Origin: Streptomyces sulphureus DSM 40104
Lineage (GTDB): Bacteria > Actinomycetota > Actinomycetes > Streptomycetales > Streptomycetaceae
Length of the DNA: 64,000 nucleotides
Direction of reading: 5' to 3'
Assembly (NCBI RefSeq): GCF_000381025.1
Contig: NZ_KB905817.1
Coordinates: forward strand, 62,001-126,000
The translations under genes were made by a program, and so were the position numbers. Within the stretch, counting starts at the first letter, position 1; each line of letters starts with the position of its first letter. The notes under the pieces were generated by a model. That model ran no database searches. It was given only the letters and a program-made list of their open reading frames with translations, and had not been told where the DNA came from. Positions 51,922 through 60,955 of the stretch are shown here, one piece after another.

Positions 51922-52329
51922 TCAGCTCCTGGCCGCCAGACCCAGCAGCGTCAGCACGCCCGACGCCGCCGCCGTCGCCGCGAGGAAGAGCGCGGTGCAG
52001 CGCGCCTTGAGCCGGTCGTAGCGGTGCTGGTACTCGAGGCGCAGTTCGCCGGCGCGCCGGGTCGTCGCCTGGAGGGAGCGGCGGGTGTGGTCGAGATGGT
52101 CGCCGGCGTAGAGCGTCTCCACCTCGCGGCGCTGCTCCCCGGTGAGCCACGGGAGACGGCGGGTGAAGGAGGCGGCCTGCACACGGGCCTCGTCGATCGC
52201 CGAGTGCGCGAGGAGGTACCCCTCCAAGTCGACGAGTCCTTCTGCGACTTCACCGGACGCGCTGTCCACGGGCGCGGGACGCTCGGGCGCCTGTCTCGCT
52301 GCGCGCCGGGGGCGCTTGCGGGTCGCCAT
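51922..52329 (-). CDS. Small C-terminally anchored helical protein
   Basis: 135 aa. A basic N-terminus (MATRKRPRRAARQ) and a helical middle (YAGDHLDHTRRSLQATTRRA, RLEYQHRYDRLKARC) precede a C-terminal hydrophobic segment (ALFLAATAAASGVLTLLGLA). It starts 6 nt after the ctaD stop, so it is co-expressed with it. It may assist or modulate this oxidase subunit. No known family. Confidence 0.7.
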   Translation of the reverse strand: MATRKRPRRAARQAPERPAPVDSASGEVAEGLVDLEGYLLAHSAIDEARVQAASFTRRLPWLTGEQRREVETLYAGDHLDHTRRSLQATTRRAGELRLEYQHRYDRLKARCTALFLAATAAASGVLTLLGLAARS

Positions 52330-52334
52330 ACGCC

Positions 52335-54134
52335 TCACACCTGGCCTTCCCCGCCGTCCGCCCCGTGCTGACCGTCCGGGCGCGCCGTGCCGGAACCCCC
52401 GGCCGCCGTGCCGGACTCGTCGACGCGCCCGGTGGTGAAGCCGCGGGAGGTCGGCGGAGGTTCGCCGACGTGGAGTTCGTCGAGCTGTGCCACCTCGGGG
52501 TGGTGGAGGTCGAAGGCCGGGGACTCGGAGCGGATGCGGGGCATGGCGTAGAAGTTGTGCGCCGGGGGCGGGCAGGAGGTCGCCCACTCCAGCGAACGGC
52601 CGTATCCCCAGGGGTCGTCGACCTCGATCTTCTTGCCGTACTTCGCCGTCTTCCAGACGTTGTAGAAGAACGGCAGCATCGAGAGGCCGAGGAGGAAGGA
52701 GCCGATCGAGGAGACGGTGTTGAGCGCGGTGAAGCCGTCGGCCGCGAGGTAGTCCGCGTACCGGCGGGGCATGCCCTCGGCACCGAGCCAGTGCTGGACG
52801 AGGAAGGTGGTGTGGAAGCCGACGAAGAGCGTCCAGAAGGTGATCTTGCCGAGGCGCTCGTCGAGCATCTTGCCCGTGAACTTCGGCCACCAGAAGTGGA
52901 ATCCGGCGAAGGTGGCGAAGACGACGGTGCCGAAGACCACGTAGTGGAAGTGCGCGACGACGAAGTACGTGTCCGAGACGTGGAAGTCCATCGGCGGCGA
53001 CGCGAGGAGAACACCCGTGAGCCCGCCGAAGAGGAAGGTCACGAGGAAGCCGGTCGCCCAGAGCATCGGCGTCTCGAAACTCAGCGATCCCTTCCACATC
53101 GTGCCGATCCAGTTGAAGAACTTCACGCCCGTCGGCACCGCGATGAGGAACGACATGAGCGAGAAGAAGGGGAGCAGCACCCCTCCCGTGACGAACATGT
53201 GGTGGGCCCAGACCGTCACCGAAAGGCCCGTGATCGCGACCGTCGCCCCGACGAGGCCGACGTACCCGAAGATCGGTTTGCGGCTGAAGACGGGGATGAT
53301 CTCGGTGACGATCCCGAAGAACGGCAGCGCGATGATGTAGACCTCGGGATGCCCGAAGAACCAGAAGAGGTGCTGCCAGAGCAGCGGCCCGCCGTTCGCC
53401 GCCTCGAAGATCATCCCGCCGAACTTGCGGTCGTACTCCAGCGCCAGCAGCGCGGCGGCGAGCACGGGGAAGGCCATGAGCACCAGCACGGCGGTGAGCA
53501 GGACGTTCCAGGTGAAGATCGGCATCCGGAACAGCGTCATGCCGGGCGCCCGCATCCCGACGATGGTGGTGATGAAGTTGACGGAGCCGAGGATCGTGCC
53601 GAACCCCTGGAAGGCGAGGCCCATGACCCACATGTCGTGGCCGACGCCCGGGCTGCGGACGGCGTCGGTGAGCGGCGAGTAGGCGAACCAGCCGAAGTCC
53701 GCCGCGCCGTTGGGCGTGAGGAAGCCGCCCACCACGATGAGCGACCCGAAGAGGAAGAGCCAGTACGAGAGCATGTTCAGCCGCGGGAGCGCGACGTCGG
53801 GCGCCCCGATCTGGATCGGCATGATCCAGTTGCCGAAGCCGATGAACGTCGGCGTCGCGAACATCAGCAGCATCACCGTGCCGTGCATGGTGAAGAACTG
53901 GTTGAACTGCTCGTGCGAAAGCAACTGGATGCCAGGACGGGCGAGTTCGGCGCGCATCAGCAGCGCCATCACCCCGCCGAGCAGGAAGAAGACAAAGGAC
54001 GTGACGAGGTAGAGCGTGCCGATCTGCTTGTGATCGGTGGTGGTGAGCCACTGGACCACCACCGACCCCGGCCGCTTGCGCGGCGGCTCCGACTGCTCCC
54101 CTGCGACGTTTGGCGGACTCTCCGTCGACGTCAT
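52335..54134 (-). CDS. ctaD: Cytochrome c oxidase subunit I
   Basis: 599 aa with twelve hydrophobic segments. Haem and copper ligands are visible: TMHGTVM, FGHPEVYI (CuB His with the His-Tyr pair), WAHHMFVTG and VVAHFHYV. It is the catalytic subunit of an aa3-type oxidase. No ctaC, ctaE or ctaF is adjacent, so it is likely a second copy. The C-terminal 60 residues are low-complexity. ATG at 54134 follows GAGGGAG. Confidence 0.9.
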   Translation of the reverse strand: MTSTESPPNVAGEQSEPPRKRPGSVVVQWLTTTDHKQIGTLYLVTSFVFFLLGGVMALLMRAELARPGIQLLSHEQFNQFFTMHGTVMLLMFATPTFIGFGNWIMPIQIGAPDVALPRLNMLSYWLFLFGSLIVVGGFLTPNGAADFGWFAYSPLTDAVRSPGVGHDMWVMGLAFQGFGTILGSVNFITTIVGMRAPGMTLFRMPIFTWNVLLTAVLVLMAFPVLAAALLALEYDRKFGGMIFEAANGGPLLWQHLFWFFGHPEVYIIALPFFGIVTEIIPVFSRKPIFGYVGLVGATVAITGLSVTVWAHHMFVTGGVLLPFFSLMSFLIAVPTGVKFFNWIGTMWKGSLSFETPMLWATGFLVTFLFGGLTGVLLASPPMDFHVSDTYFVVAHFHYVVFGTVVFATFAGFHFWWPKFTGKMLDERLGKITFWTLFVGFHTTFLVQHWLGAEGMPRRYADYLAADGFTALNTVSSIGSFLLGLSMLPFFYNVWKTAKYGKKIEVDDPWGYGRSLEWATSCPPPAHNFYAMPRIRSESPAFDLHHPEVAQLDELHVGEPPPTSRGFTTGRVDESGTAAGGSGTARPDGQHGADGGEGQV

Positions 54135-54346
54135 GGCCTGCTCCCTCTGCGGTGGCGGTGCGCGGAGGGCGGCCCCCTGTGCGGGCGGACGCTGTGAGCC
54201 GTCGTCCGGGTGTGGGGGAGTCGCGCCGCGCGGGACGGAACCATGCATAGCGCGCAGAGCACGGAGTTCGTGGAATACCACGCCGAACACCCTTTACCGG
54301 ACATGGATCGACGGCGCACACCACCCGGCGCGGAGGAGCGGAGACG

Positions 54347-54386
54347 CGCGTCGTCCGGCCCCGGCAAGCCGGGACCGGACGACGCG
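54347..54386 (-). terminator. Terminator after coxG
   Basis: An 18-bp stem with one mismatch and a CAAG loop (54347-54364 with 54369-54386), 4 nt past the coxG stop on the minus strand. Confidence 0.8.
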
Positions 54387-54390
54387 AGGT

Positions 54391-55032
54391 TCAGGCGGAC
54401 TTGCGCCGCAGCAGCCGCACCGCGAGCAGCGTGACGGCGACGCTCCCCGCGACGAGCGCCGGCACCTTCGCCCGCTTCGCGAGGGCCGGCCAGACGGCGG
54501 CCCCCACGTCGAGCGCTTCGGGCTCGGCCGCGGTCGACGCCGCGGGCGCCGCGGACCGGGCTGCGTCCGGCGCCGCCGTCCCGACGTCCGGCTGTGCGCT
54601 CAGGTGCTTCTGCAGGTTGCCGGCGAACTGCTGCACCAGCCGGTCCCCGACCTCGACGAGGATGCCGCGCCCGAACTGCGCCGGCTTCCCCGTGAGATCG
54701 AGGTCGGTCCGCACGCGGACGGCGGTGCCCTCGCCGTCCGGCGTCAACGTGGCGGTGACCGTCGCGGTGGCGGTGCCGCCGCCGCGGGTCTCGCTGCCGC
54801 TGAGGTCGAGGACGACGCGCCGGGCCGCCTCGTCCCTGGTGATCGTCCCCTTGCCGCGGTAACTCATCGCCACCGCACCGACCTTGACCTTCACCCGCCC
54901 CTCGAAGCTGTTCTCGTCCGCGCGGTCGAGGACGGCGCCCGGCATGCAGGGCGCTATCGCCTCGATGTCGTGGAAGAGGCGCCAGGTCTCCTGCTGCGGC
55001 ACCGGCACCTGGAAGCTGTGGTCGAGTTGCAT
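54391..55032 (-). CDS. CoxG family SRPBCC protein with C-terminal membrane anchor
   Basis: 213 aa. SRPBCC/CoxG domain (residues 1-145): FQVPVPQQETWRLFHDIEAI, CMPGAVLD, VGAVAMSYRGKG. An Ala-rich linker leads to a C-terminal hydrophobic helix (VPALVAGSVAVTLLAVRLL). In carboxydotrophs CoxG holds the dehydrogenase at the membrane. Here it follows the molybdenum hydroxylase large subunit by 21 nt and probably serves the same purpose. Confidence 0.85.
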   Translation of the reverse strand: MQLDHSFQVPVPQQETWRLFHDIEAIAPCMPGAVLDRADENSFEGRVKVKVGAVAMSYRGKGTITRDEAARRVVLDLSGSETRGGGTATATVTATLTPDGEGTAVRVRTDLDLTGKPAQFGRGILVEVGDRLVQQFAGNLQKHLSAQPDVGTAAPDAARSAAPAASTAAEPEALDVGAAVWPALAKRAKVPALVAGSVAVTLLAVRLLRRKSA

Positions 55033-55053
55033 GGTCTCTCCGTACGTGCGTGC

Positions 55054-57492
55054 TCAGGCGGTCGGGACGGCGGGGCGCTCGGCTTCGCCCCGCTCCCCCG
55101 CGGACTCGCGGATCAGGGCGCGGACCCGGTGCGGCGTCAGCGGACCGCGTCGTACCACCGCACCGTACGGACGCAGCGCGTCCTCCACCGCGTTCGAGAT
55201 CACAGCCTGCGGCGCGATCGCGCCGCCCTCCCCCAGGCCCTTGACGCCGAGGTCGTTGAGGGTGCTGTGGGTGTGGGTCTCGTCCAGCTCCAGATCGGGG
55301 ATCTCCGAGGAGGTGGGGAGGAGGTAGTCCATGTACGTCGTGGTGACGGGCTGGCCGTCGGGCCCGTACGCCATCTCCTCGTAGAGGGCGCCGCCGATCC
55401 CCTGCGCGACGCCGCCCGTCACCTGCGCCTCGGCGATCATCGGGTTGACGATGCGCCCCGCGTCGTGGACGACGACGTACCGCTCGATCTCCACCTCGCC
55501 GGTCCGGGTGTCGACGTCCACGACGACGGCGTGCGCCCCCGCCGCGAAGGTGAAGCCGGGTGGGCGGAAGTGCGCCGTCTCGCTGAGGTCGGCGCCGAGC
55601 CCGTCGGGCACCGTCATCGGGGAGTTGACGAGTGCGGCGAGCGGCAGGCCCTCGGGCGCCTCGCTTCCCGCACCCTCGTCAGCGGACTTCAGCGGGAGCA
55701 CAACGCCGTCGACCACGGTCAGCTCGTCGGCCGGCGTCCCGAGGCGGGCGGAGGCCGAGTTGAGGATCTTCTCGCGGAGCAGCCGCCCCGCGCGATGCGT
55801 CGCGTTCCCCGCGGTGACGAGCGCCCGGCTGGCGATGGTGCCGACGCCGAAGGGCACCGCGTCGGTGTCCCCACCGACGACGTCGACGACGGAAGGCGGG
55901 ACGCCGAGCGCATCGGCGGCGATCTGCGCCATGCTGGTGCGGTGCCCCTGGCCCTGCGAAGGCGTGCCGAGGTAGAGGCCGACCCGCCCGTTGCGCCGCA
56001 GTTGGACGCGCGCCGACTCGAAGGGGCCTAGCCCCGTCGCCTCCAGATAGACGGCGAAGCCGACGCCGACGCGGTGCCCCTCGCGCTCCCCCGCGCGCTG
56101 CCGCTCGCGCACGGCGGGCACGTCGATCCGGTCCACGGCGCGCCGCAGGAGTTCGGGGAAGTCGCCCGAGTCGTACTCCTGCGGGTTGCCCGCGCGGTCG
56201 ACGAGTCCGGTGCGGTACGGCATCGCCTCGGGCGGTATCAGGTTCCTCGCGCGCAGCTCGGCCGGCTCGATCCCCAGCTTCGCCGCGAGGCGGTCCATCG
56301 CGCGCTCCATCGCGAAGACGGCCTCGGGGCGGCCGGCGCCGCGATAGGGCGCTGTGTAGGTGGTGTTGGTGAGGACGGCCTTGACGTCGATGTGGACGTG
56401 CGGGACGCGGTACGGGCCGAGCAGGTGGCACAGCGAGTTGTACGGGACGACGAGGCCCGTGATCGTGGTGGCGCCGAAGTTGACGAGGATCTCGTCCCGC
56501 AGGCCGAGCAGCCGCCCCTCGGCGTCGGCGGCGAGCGAGATCCGGTGGGTCTGCTCGCGCGCGTGCGCGGTGCCCGTCAGGTTCTCGTTGCGGTCCTCGC
56601 GCCAGCTCACGGGGCGCCCCGACCGGTGCGCGGCGAACGGCACGAGGAGGTCCTCCACGTAGAGGACGCCCTTCTGCCCGAATCCGCCGCCGACGTCGGT
56701 GGCGATCACGCGGACCTGCTCGGGGTCGAGACCGAGCGTGCCGGCGACCGTGTCGCGCACCCGGTGCGGCGTCTGGTGACTCGACCACACGGTGAGCCGT
56801 CCGTCGTACCCGCCGGGTGCGGCGGTGATGCCGCGCGGCTCGATCGGCGAGGCGACGTAGCGGTGCGCCCGGAACTCCTCTTCGACCACGCAGGCCGCCT
56901 CGGCGAAGGCGGCCTGCGGGTCGCCGACGGTGGTGTCGAGCGCGAGCGCCACGTTGTCGTCCCAACTCTCCTCGACGCGCGGCGAGTCCGGGCGCAGCGC
57001 CGCCTCCGGGTCGACGACGACGTCGAGCGGCTCGTACTCCACGTCGATCAGCTCCAGCGCGTCCTCGGCGAGGTAGCGGCTGTCGGCGGCGACGAGCGCG
57101 ACGGGCTGCCCGACGAAGGTGACCTTCTCCCCCGCGAGGAGCGGCATCGGCAGCGCCCGCACCAGCGGATCGAGCGCCTCCTGGAGCCCCGCGGGGACGG
57201 CGAGTTCGGCGCGGTTGAGGAGCGGCGGGAGCGCTGCCGTGTCCTCGCCCGTCCAGATCGCGTGGACGCCGGGGAGGCGCGCGGCGGCCTCCGTGCCGAG
57301 GGAGGTGATCCGGGCGTGGGCGTGCGGGCTGCGGAGGAAGGCGAGTTCGAGGGTGCCGGGGAGGCCGAGGTCGTCGGCGTAGCGCCCGTTGCCCCGCAGG
57401 AGGCGGTCGTCCTCGACGCGGGGCAGGCGGCGCCCGATCCACGCCTCCTGCTCCGTGCCCGCGCTCGCCGGGGCGGCCTGCTGGGTGGTCAC
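55054..57492 (-). CDS. Molybdenum hydroxylase large subunit (CoxL/XdhB-like, form II)
   Basis: 812 aa, molybdopterin-cytosine-dinucleotide type. DVGGGFGQKG and the active-site loop APYRGAGRPE are present, as is the catalytic Glu segment GLGEGGAIAP. True CO dehydrogenase has AYxCSFR in the loop; AYRGAGR-type loops mark form II enzymes that oxidise aldehydes or N-heterocycles. GTG at 57492 overlaps the CoxS stop as GTGA. Probable role: hydroxylation of an aromatic, heteroaromatic or aldehyde substrate with water as oxygen source. Confidence 0.9.
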   Translation of the reverse strand: MTTQQAAPASAGTEQEAWIGRRLPRVEDDRLLRGNGRYADDLGLPGTLELAFLRSPHAHARITSLGTEAAARLPGVHAIWTGEDTAALPPLLNRAELAVPAGLQEALDPLVRALPMPLLAGEKVTFVGQPVALVAADSRYLAEDALELIDVEYEPLDVVVDPEAALRPDSPRVEESWDDNVALALDTTVGDPQAAFAEAACVVEEEFRAHRYVASPIEPRGITAAPGGYDGRLTVWSSHQTPHRVRDTVAGTLGLDPEQVRVIATDVGGGFGQKGVLYVEDLLVPFAAHRSGRPVSWREDRNENLTGTAHAREQTHRISLAADAEGRLLGLRDEILVNFGATTITGLVVPYNSLCHLLGPYRVPHVHIDVKAVLTNTTYTAPYRGAGRPEAVFAMERAMDRLAAKLGIEPAELRARNLIPPEAMPYRTGLVDRAGNPQEYDSGDFPELLRRAVDRIDVPAVRERQRAGEREGHRVGVGFAVYLEATGLGPFESARVQLRRNGRVGLYLGTPSQGQGHRTSMAQIAADALGVPPSVVDVVGGDTDAVPFGVGTIASRALVTAGNATHRAGRLLREKILNSASARLGTPADELTVVDGVVLPLKSADEGAGSEAPEGLPLAALVNSPMTVPDGLGADLSETAHFRPPGFTFAAGAHAVVVDVDTRTGEVEIERYVVVHDAGRIVNPMIAEAQVTGGVAQGIGGALYEEMAYGPDGQPVTTTYMDYLLPTSSEIPDLELDETHTHSTLNDLGVKGLGEGGAIAPQAVISNAVEDALRPYGAVVRRGPLTPHRVRALIRESAGERGEAERPAVPTA

Positions 57493-58049
57493 TTCTCCTC
57501 GCCTGCCTTCCCGTACCGGTCGTCGAGGACCTGCTCGACGGCGGCTCTGATGTTGCGGTAGCCGGTGCAGCGGCACAGGTGGCCGCTGAGCTGGTCGGCG
57601 ACCTCGTCCTCGGCGGGGCGCTCGGGCGCCTCCACCATGGCGGTGCAGCTCATCACGAAGCCGGCCGTGCAGAAACCGCACTGCATGGCGTGCTGCTCGT
57701 GGAAGGCGCGCTGGACGTCGGTGAGCTGCCCCTCCTCGTCCGCGAGCGACTCGACGGTGCGCAGCGAGGCGCCCTCGCAGGCCACGGCCAACGTGAGGCA
57801 GGAGCGCACCGGTTCGCCGTCGACGAGGACGGTGCAGGCGCCGCAGACGCCGTGCTCGCAGCCGACGTGGGTGCCGGTGAGGGAGAGTCGCGCGCGGAGG
57901 AAGTCGCTCAGCAGCAGCCGCGACTCCACCTGCGCGCGGATGGGGCGCCCGTTGACGGTGAGGTGGAGCTCGTGCCAGGAGGACGGCTCGCTCAGCGGCG
58001 GGGCTGCGCTCGGCAGCGGGTCGGGTCTCGCTTCGGTCGTGTCGGTCAC
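57489..58049 (-). CDS. Molybdenum hydroxylase [2Fe-2S] subunit (CoxS-like)
   Basis: 186 aa. Two clusters: the ferredoxin type (CEHGVCGACTVLVDGEPVRSC is split as C-x4-C-x2-C then C) and the second type (QCGFCTAGF, then CRCTGYRNI). It carries electrons between the molybdenum and flavin subunits. The N-terminus is about 25 residues longer than usual. GTGA overlaps join it to both neighbours. Confidence 0.9.
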   Translation of the reverse strand: MTDTTEARPDPLPSAAPPLSEPSSWHELHLTVNGRPIRAQVESRLLLSDFLRARLSLTGTHVGCEHGVCGACTVLVDGEPVRSCLTLAVACEGASLRTVESLADEEGQLTDVQRAFHEQHAMQCGFCTAGFVMSCTAMVEAPERPAEDEVADQLSGHLCRCTGYRNIRAAVEQVLDDRYGKAGEEK

Positions 58050-58924
58050 CGGGTACGCTCCCAGGCTCGGTTGCAGGCGCGGACGAGGAGGATCTCGGCG
58101 GCCTCGCGCCGCCACTCCGCGTCGGCGTGCACGTCGGACGGCGGGTCGAGGCGGGCGCGGGCCGCGGCTCCGGCTGCGGCGAAGGCGTCGTCGAGTCGCT
58201 CCGGCCCCTCGGCGGCGAGGAGCGCGTCCTCCGCCTCGGGGAGCCGCAGCGGCCGGGAGCCCGCCGCGCAGAAGACGACGCGGGCGCGGTCGACGCCGCC
58301 GGCCTCGGCACGGGTGAGCAGGACGGCCACGCCGATCGCGGCGAAGTCGCCGCGGCGGCGGGCGAGTTCCTCGAACGACCAACCTGTGCGGTGCGGTTGG
58401 GCGGCGAACCGGACGGAGGTGACGATCTCGTCGGCTTCGAGCGCGGTGAGGAAGGTGCTGAGGAAGAAGTCGTCGGCGTCGACGGTGCGGGTTCCGGCGG
58501 GGCCGCTGAGGTCGAACCGCGCGTCGAGCGCGAGCGCCGCCGTCGGGAGCTCGGCGGCGGGGTCGTGGTGGACGAGGCTGCCGCAGACGGTGCCGCGGTT
58601 GCGGATCTGCGGGTGCCCGATGTGCCCGATCGCCTCGGTGAGCAGCGGCCACCCGGCGCTCACCGCGGGGTCGACGGCGACGGCGGCCTGGCGGACCCCC
58701 GCGCCTATCCGGAGCGCGCCGTCCCCCTCGACGTCCAGGGTGCGCAGCTCGGGTATGCGGGTGATGTCGACGAGCAACTCGGGCCTGGCGAGCCGCATGT
58801 TGAGCATGGGGACGAGCGACTGACCACCGGCGAGGACCTTCACCTCCCGCTCTTCGTCGGCGAGGAACCGCAGCGCTTCGGGCAGGGTGCCCGGCGCGAC
58901 GTAGTCGAACGGAGCCGGTTTCAC
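58046..58924 (-). CDS. Molybdenum hydroxylase FAD subunit (CoxM-like)
   Basis: 292 aa. FAD-binding motifs AGGQSLVPMLNMR (residues 31-43) and the TVCGSLVHHDPAAELP stretch are intact. GTG at 58924 is chosen because the conserved FDYVAPGTL begins right after it; an upstream start at 58954 is possible. First gene of coxM-coxS-coxL-coxG. The operator candidate lies 46 bp upstream. Confidence 0.9.
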   Translation of the reverse strand: MKPAPFDYVAPGTLPEALRFLADEEREVKVLAGGQSLVPMLNMRLARPELLVDITRIPELRTLDVEGDGALRIGAGVRQAAVAVDPAVSAGWPLLTEAIGHIGHPQIRNRGTVCGSLVHHDPAAELPTAALALDARFDLSGPAGTRTVDADDFFLSTFLTALEADEIVTSVRFAAQPHRTGWSFEELARRRGDFAAIGVAVLLTRAEAGGVDRARVVFCAAGSRPLRLPEAEDALLAAEGPERLDDAFAAAGAAARARLDPPSDVHADAEWRREAAEILLVRACNRAWERTR

Positions 58925-58969
58925 GCGACCACCTGTCTCTCCACCGGGCCGCATCAGCTCTGCCGAGTT

Positions 58970-58985
58970 AACTAAGCCCTAAGAT
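58970..58985. promoter_or_regulatory. Putative MarR operator, site C
   Basis: AACTAAGCCCTAAGAT matches the reverse complement of site B at 14 of 16 positions. It lies in the divergent promoter region, 46 bp from the coxM start and 79 bp from the xdhC start, so it could control both operons. Confidence 0.7.
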
Positions 58986-59063
58986 TTTCAGCAACCGTAG
59001 ACAGCAGAATCGCTCAGCCGCCCAAGTGTCAACCCCTATCGAAGGTTTCCTCGCGGAAAGATA

Positions 59064-60254
59064 ATGACGACAGACCGGCGGGCGAAGGGAAGGCGGGCAA
59101 GCGTGCGTGACGTCCTACAGCAGGCGCTGACCTGGCAGCGCGACGGCATCCCATTCGCCGTCGCAACCACCACGGCGACGTGGCGTTCGGCACCGAGGCC
59201 GGTGGGCGCCGCGATGGCGGTCAGCTCCTCGGGCGAGGTCGCGGGGAGCCTCTCCGGCGGCTGCGTCGAGGGCGCCGTCCACCAACTCGCACTCGACGTA
59301 CTGGAGTCGGGCGAGCCGGCGGTCGAGCAGTACGGCGTCACCGACGACGACGCCTTCGCCGTCGGCCTCACCTGCGGCGGCGTCCTCGACGTACTGGTCC
59401 GCCCGTTCCGCGCCGAAGAGGGCCCGCTGCTGGAGCGGTTGGCGGCCCAGCAGGCGGCCGGGCTCCCCGCCGCGCTCGTCACCGTCGTCGAGGGCGCCGT
59501 GCCCGTCGGCGGCACCCTCCTCGCGTGGCAGGACGCCGAAGGCGGGCGGCACACCCTCGGGGCGCTCGGGACGCCGGAGGCCGACCGCGCCGGCGCGCAC
59601 GCGGCGTTCGGGGCGCTCGCGGCGGGCGGTGCCGCGCGCACGCTCGACGTCGAGGAGTGCGGCACGCGCGCGGGCGGACGGGCGACGCTGCTCGTCGAGT
59701 CGTACGCGCCGCCGCCGCGGATGCTCGTCTTCGGAGCCACCGACTTCGCCGAGGCGCTCACCAGGATCGGCCGGTTCCTCGGCTACCACGTCGTGCTCTG
59801 CGACGCGCGCCCCGTCTTCGCCACCGCACAGCGCTTCCCTTACGCGAACGAGATCGTCGTCGACTGGCCGCACCGCTACCTCGACTCGGTGCGCGACACC
59901 GTGGACGAGCGCACCGCCGTCTGCCTGCTCACCCACGACCCGAAGTTCGACGTCCCCGCCCTGACGACGGCGCTGCGCAGCCGCGCCGGCTACGTCGGCG
60001 CCATGGGCAGCCGCCGCTCGCACACCGACCGCCTGGAACGCCTCCGAGAGGCCGGCCTCTCGGAACCCGAACTCACCCGGCTCCGCTCGCCGATCGGCCT
60101 CGACCTGGCGGGCCACACCCCTGAGGAGACCGCACTCTCCGTCGCAGCCGAACTCGTCGCCTCCCGCTCCGGCGGCACCGGCACCCCGCTCTCCACCACC
60201 GACGTACCGCTGCACCGGGCAACGGGTCGGGAGGTGCGGCAACCCGAGGGGTGA
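59064..60254 (+). CDS. XdhC/CoxI family molybdenum hydroxylase maturation protein
   Basis: 396 aa. N-terminal XdhC/CoxI domain (ATTTATWRSAPRPVGAAMAV, SLSGGCVEGAV) and C-terminal Rossmann XdhC_C domain (MLVFGATDFAEAL, VGAMGSRRSHTDR). Members bind the molybdenum cofactor, support its sulfuration and insert it into the enzyme. Divergent from coxM with site C between. ATG at 59064 is used; GTG at 59103 has a somewhat better upstream GGAAGG. Confidence 0.9.
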   Translation: MTTDRRAKGRRASVRDVLQQALTWQRDGIPFAVATTTATWRSAPRPVGAAMAVSSSGEVAGSLSGGCVEGAVHQLALDVLESGEPAVEQYGVTDDDAFAVGLTCGGVLDVLVRPFRAEEGPLLERLAAQQAAGLPAALVTVVEGAVPVGGTLLAWQDAEGGRHTLGALGTPEADRAGAHAAFGALAAGGAARTLDVEECGTRAGGRATLLVESYAPPPRMLVFGATDFAEALTRIGRFLGYHVVLCDARPVFATAQRFPYANEIVVDWPHRYLDSVRDTVDERTAVCLLTHDPKFDVPALTTALRSRAGYVGAMGSRRSHTDRLERLREAGLSEPELTRLRSPIGLDLAGHTPEETALSVAAELVASRSGGTGTPLSTTDVPLHRATGREVRQPEG

Positions 60255-60656
60255 CTCGCGTCCCAGGCGTCGAGCCGCTTCGGGGCCCGGCGACGTCGAT
60301 CCGTCGCCCCTGCGTCTCCGAGAACCCCGCCCCACAGGCGTGCCGGAGCGGCGCCCGTCAGCAGCGGGTCCGGCCGTTCTCCGCAACAAGCGGCGGCAGC
60401 TTCGAGAGCAAACGCCGTCCGCAGCAATGCGGTTGGCCCACGGCAGTCCCTCGCCCTTCCGAGCGGAGGCCCCACCGCAACGGCACCGACGTCCAGAACA
60501 AGCAGTCATGCCGTCTCGCCCCGCAAGACGGCGGGCCGGGCCGGGGCGCGGGGAGGGACGGCCCGGACTCCGCCGAGGAGAGAAGGCTGCCCGTTCGTGG
60601 GCGTTCCTCGCAGCACGGAATGCGGCAAACCACCCGGAGTGGGGGCGCGGGCGTGC
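60255..60656. other. Intergenic region, nothing recognised
   Basis: About 400 bp between convergent genes (xdhC and the DUF6510 gene). Only unsupported short frames are seen. Confidence 0.45.
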
Positions 60657-60926
60657 TCACTCCGCGAGGGGGAAGCGGAACGCGCCCTCGGAGCCGCCGA
60701 GTTGGAGCCAGAGCGCGCCGGGGTGGCGTGCCATGCGCAGGGCGATCGCCGAACACCCGGGGCAGCGCGCGGTGATGCCGGGCTGGGGTCCGTAGACGTG
60801 GAGTTGGGCGAGGCTGGAGACGAGCCGGCAGTGCGGGCAGCGGCGCAGTGCGGTCGTCGGCTCGACCGCGAAGACCTCCGACAGCGGTCCCGCGAGCATG
60901 TTCCCGTCGAGGTGCTGCATGACCAT
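60657..60926 (-). CDS. DUF6510-like zinc-ribbon protein
   Basis: 89 aa. Two Cys pairs, CPHC and CPGC, form a zinc ribbon (about residues 30-58); the end is WLQLGGSEGAFRFPLAE. ATG at 60926 follows AGGAG. It is the last gene of a three-gene operon with a flavin reductase and a sulfite-oxidase-like enzyme, so an accessory role there is likely. Unknown function. Confidence 0.8.
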   Translation of the reverse strand: MVMQHLDGNMLAGPLSEVFAVEPTTALRRCPHCRLVSSLAQLHVYGPQPGITARCPGCSAIALRMARHPGALWLQLGGSEGAFRFPLAE

Positions 60927-60955
60927 CGCCTGCTCCTCTCTCCCACCGGCGGCCG

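Noticed and set aside
55054..57492. Carbon monoxide dehydrogenase
   Set aside because: The loop is PYRGAGR instead of AYxCSFR, so it belongs to form II enzymes.
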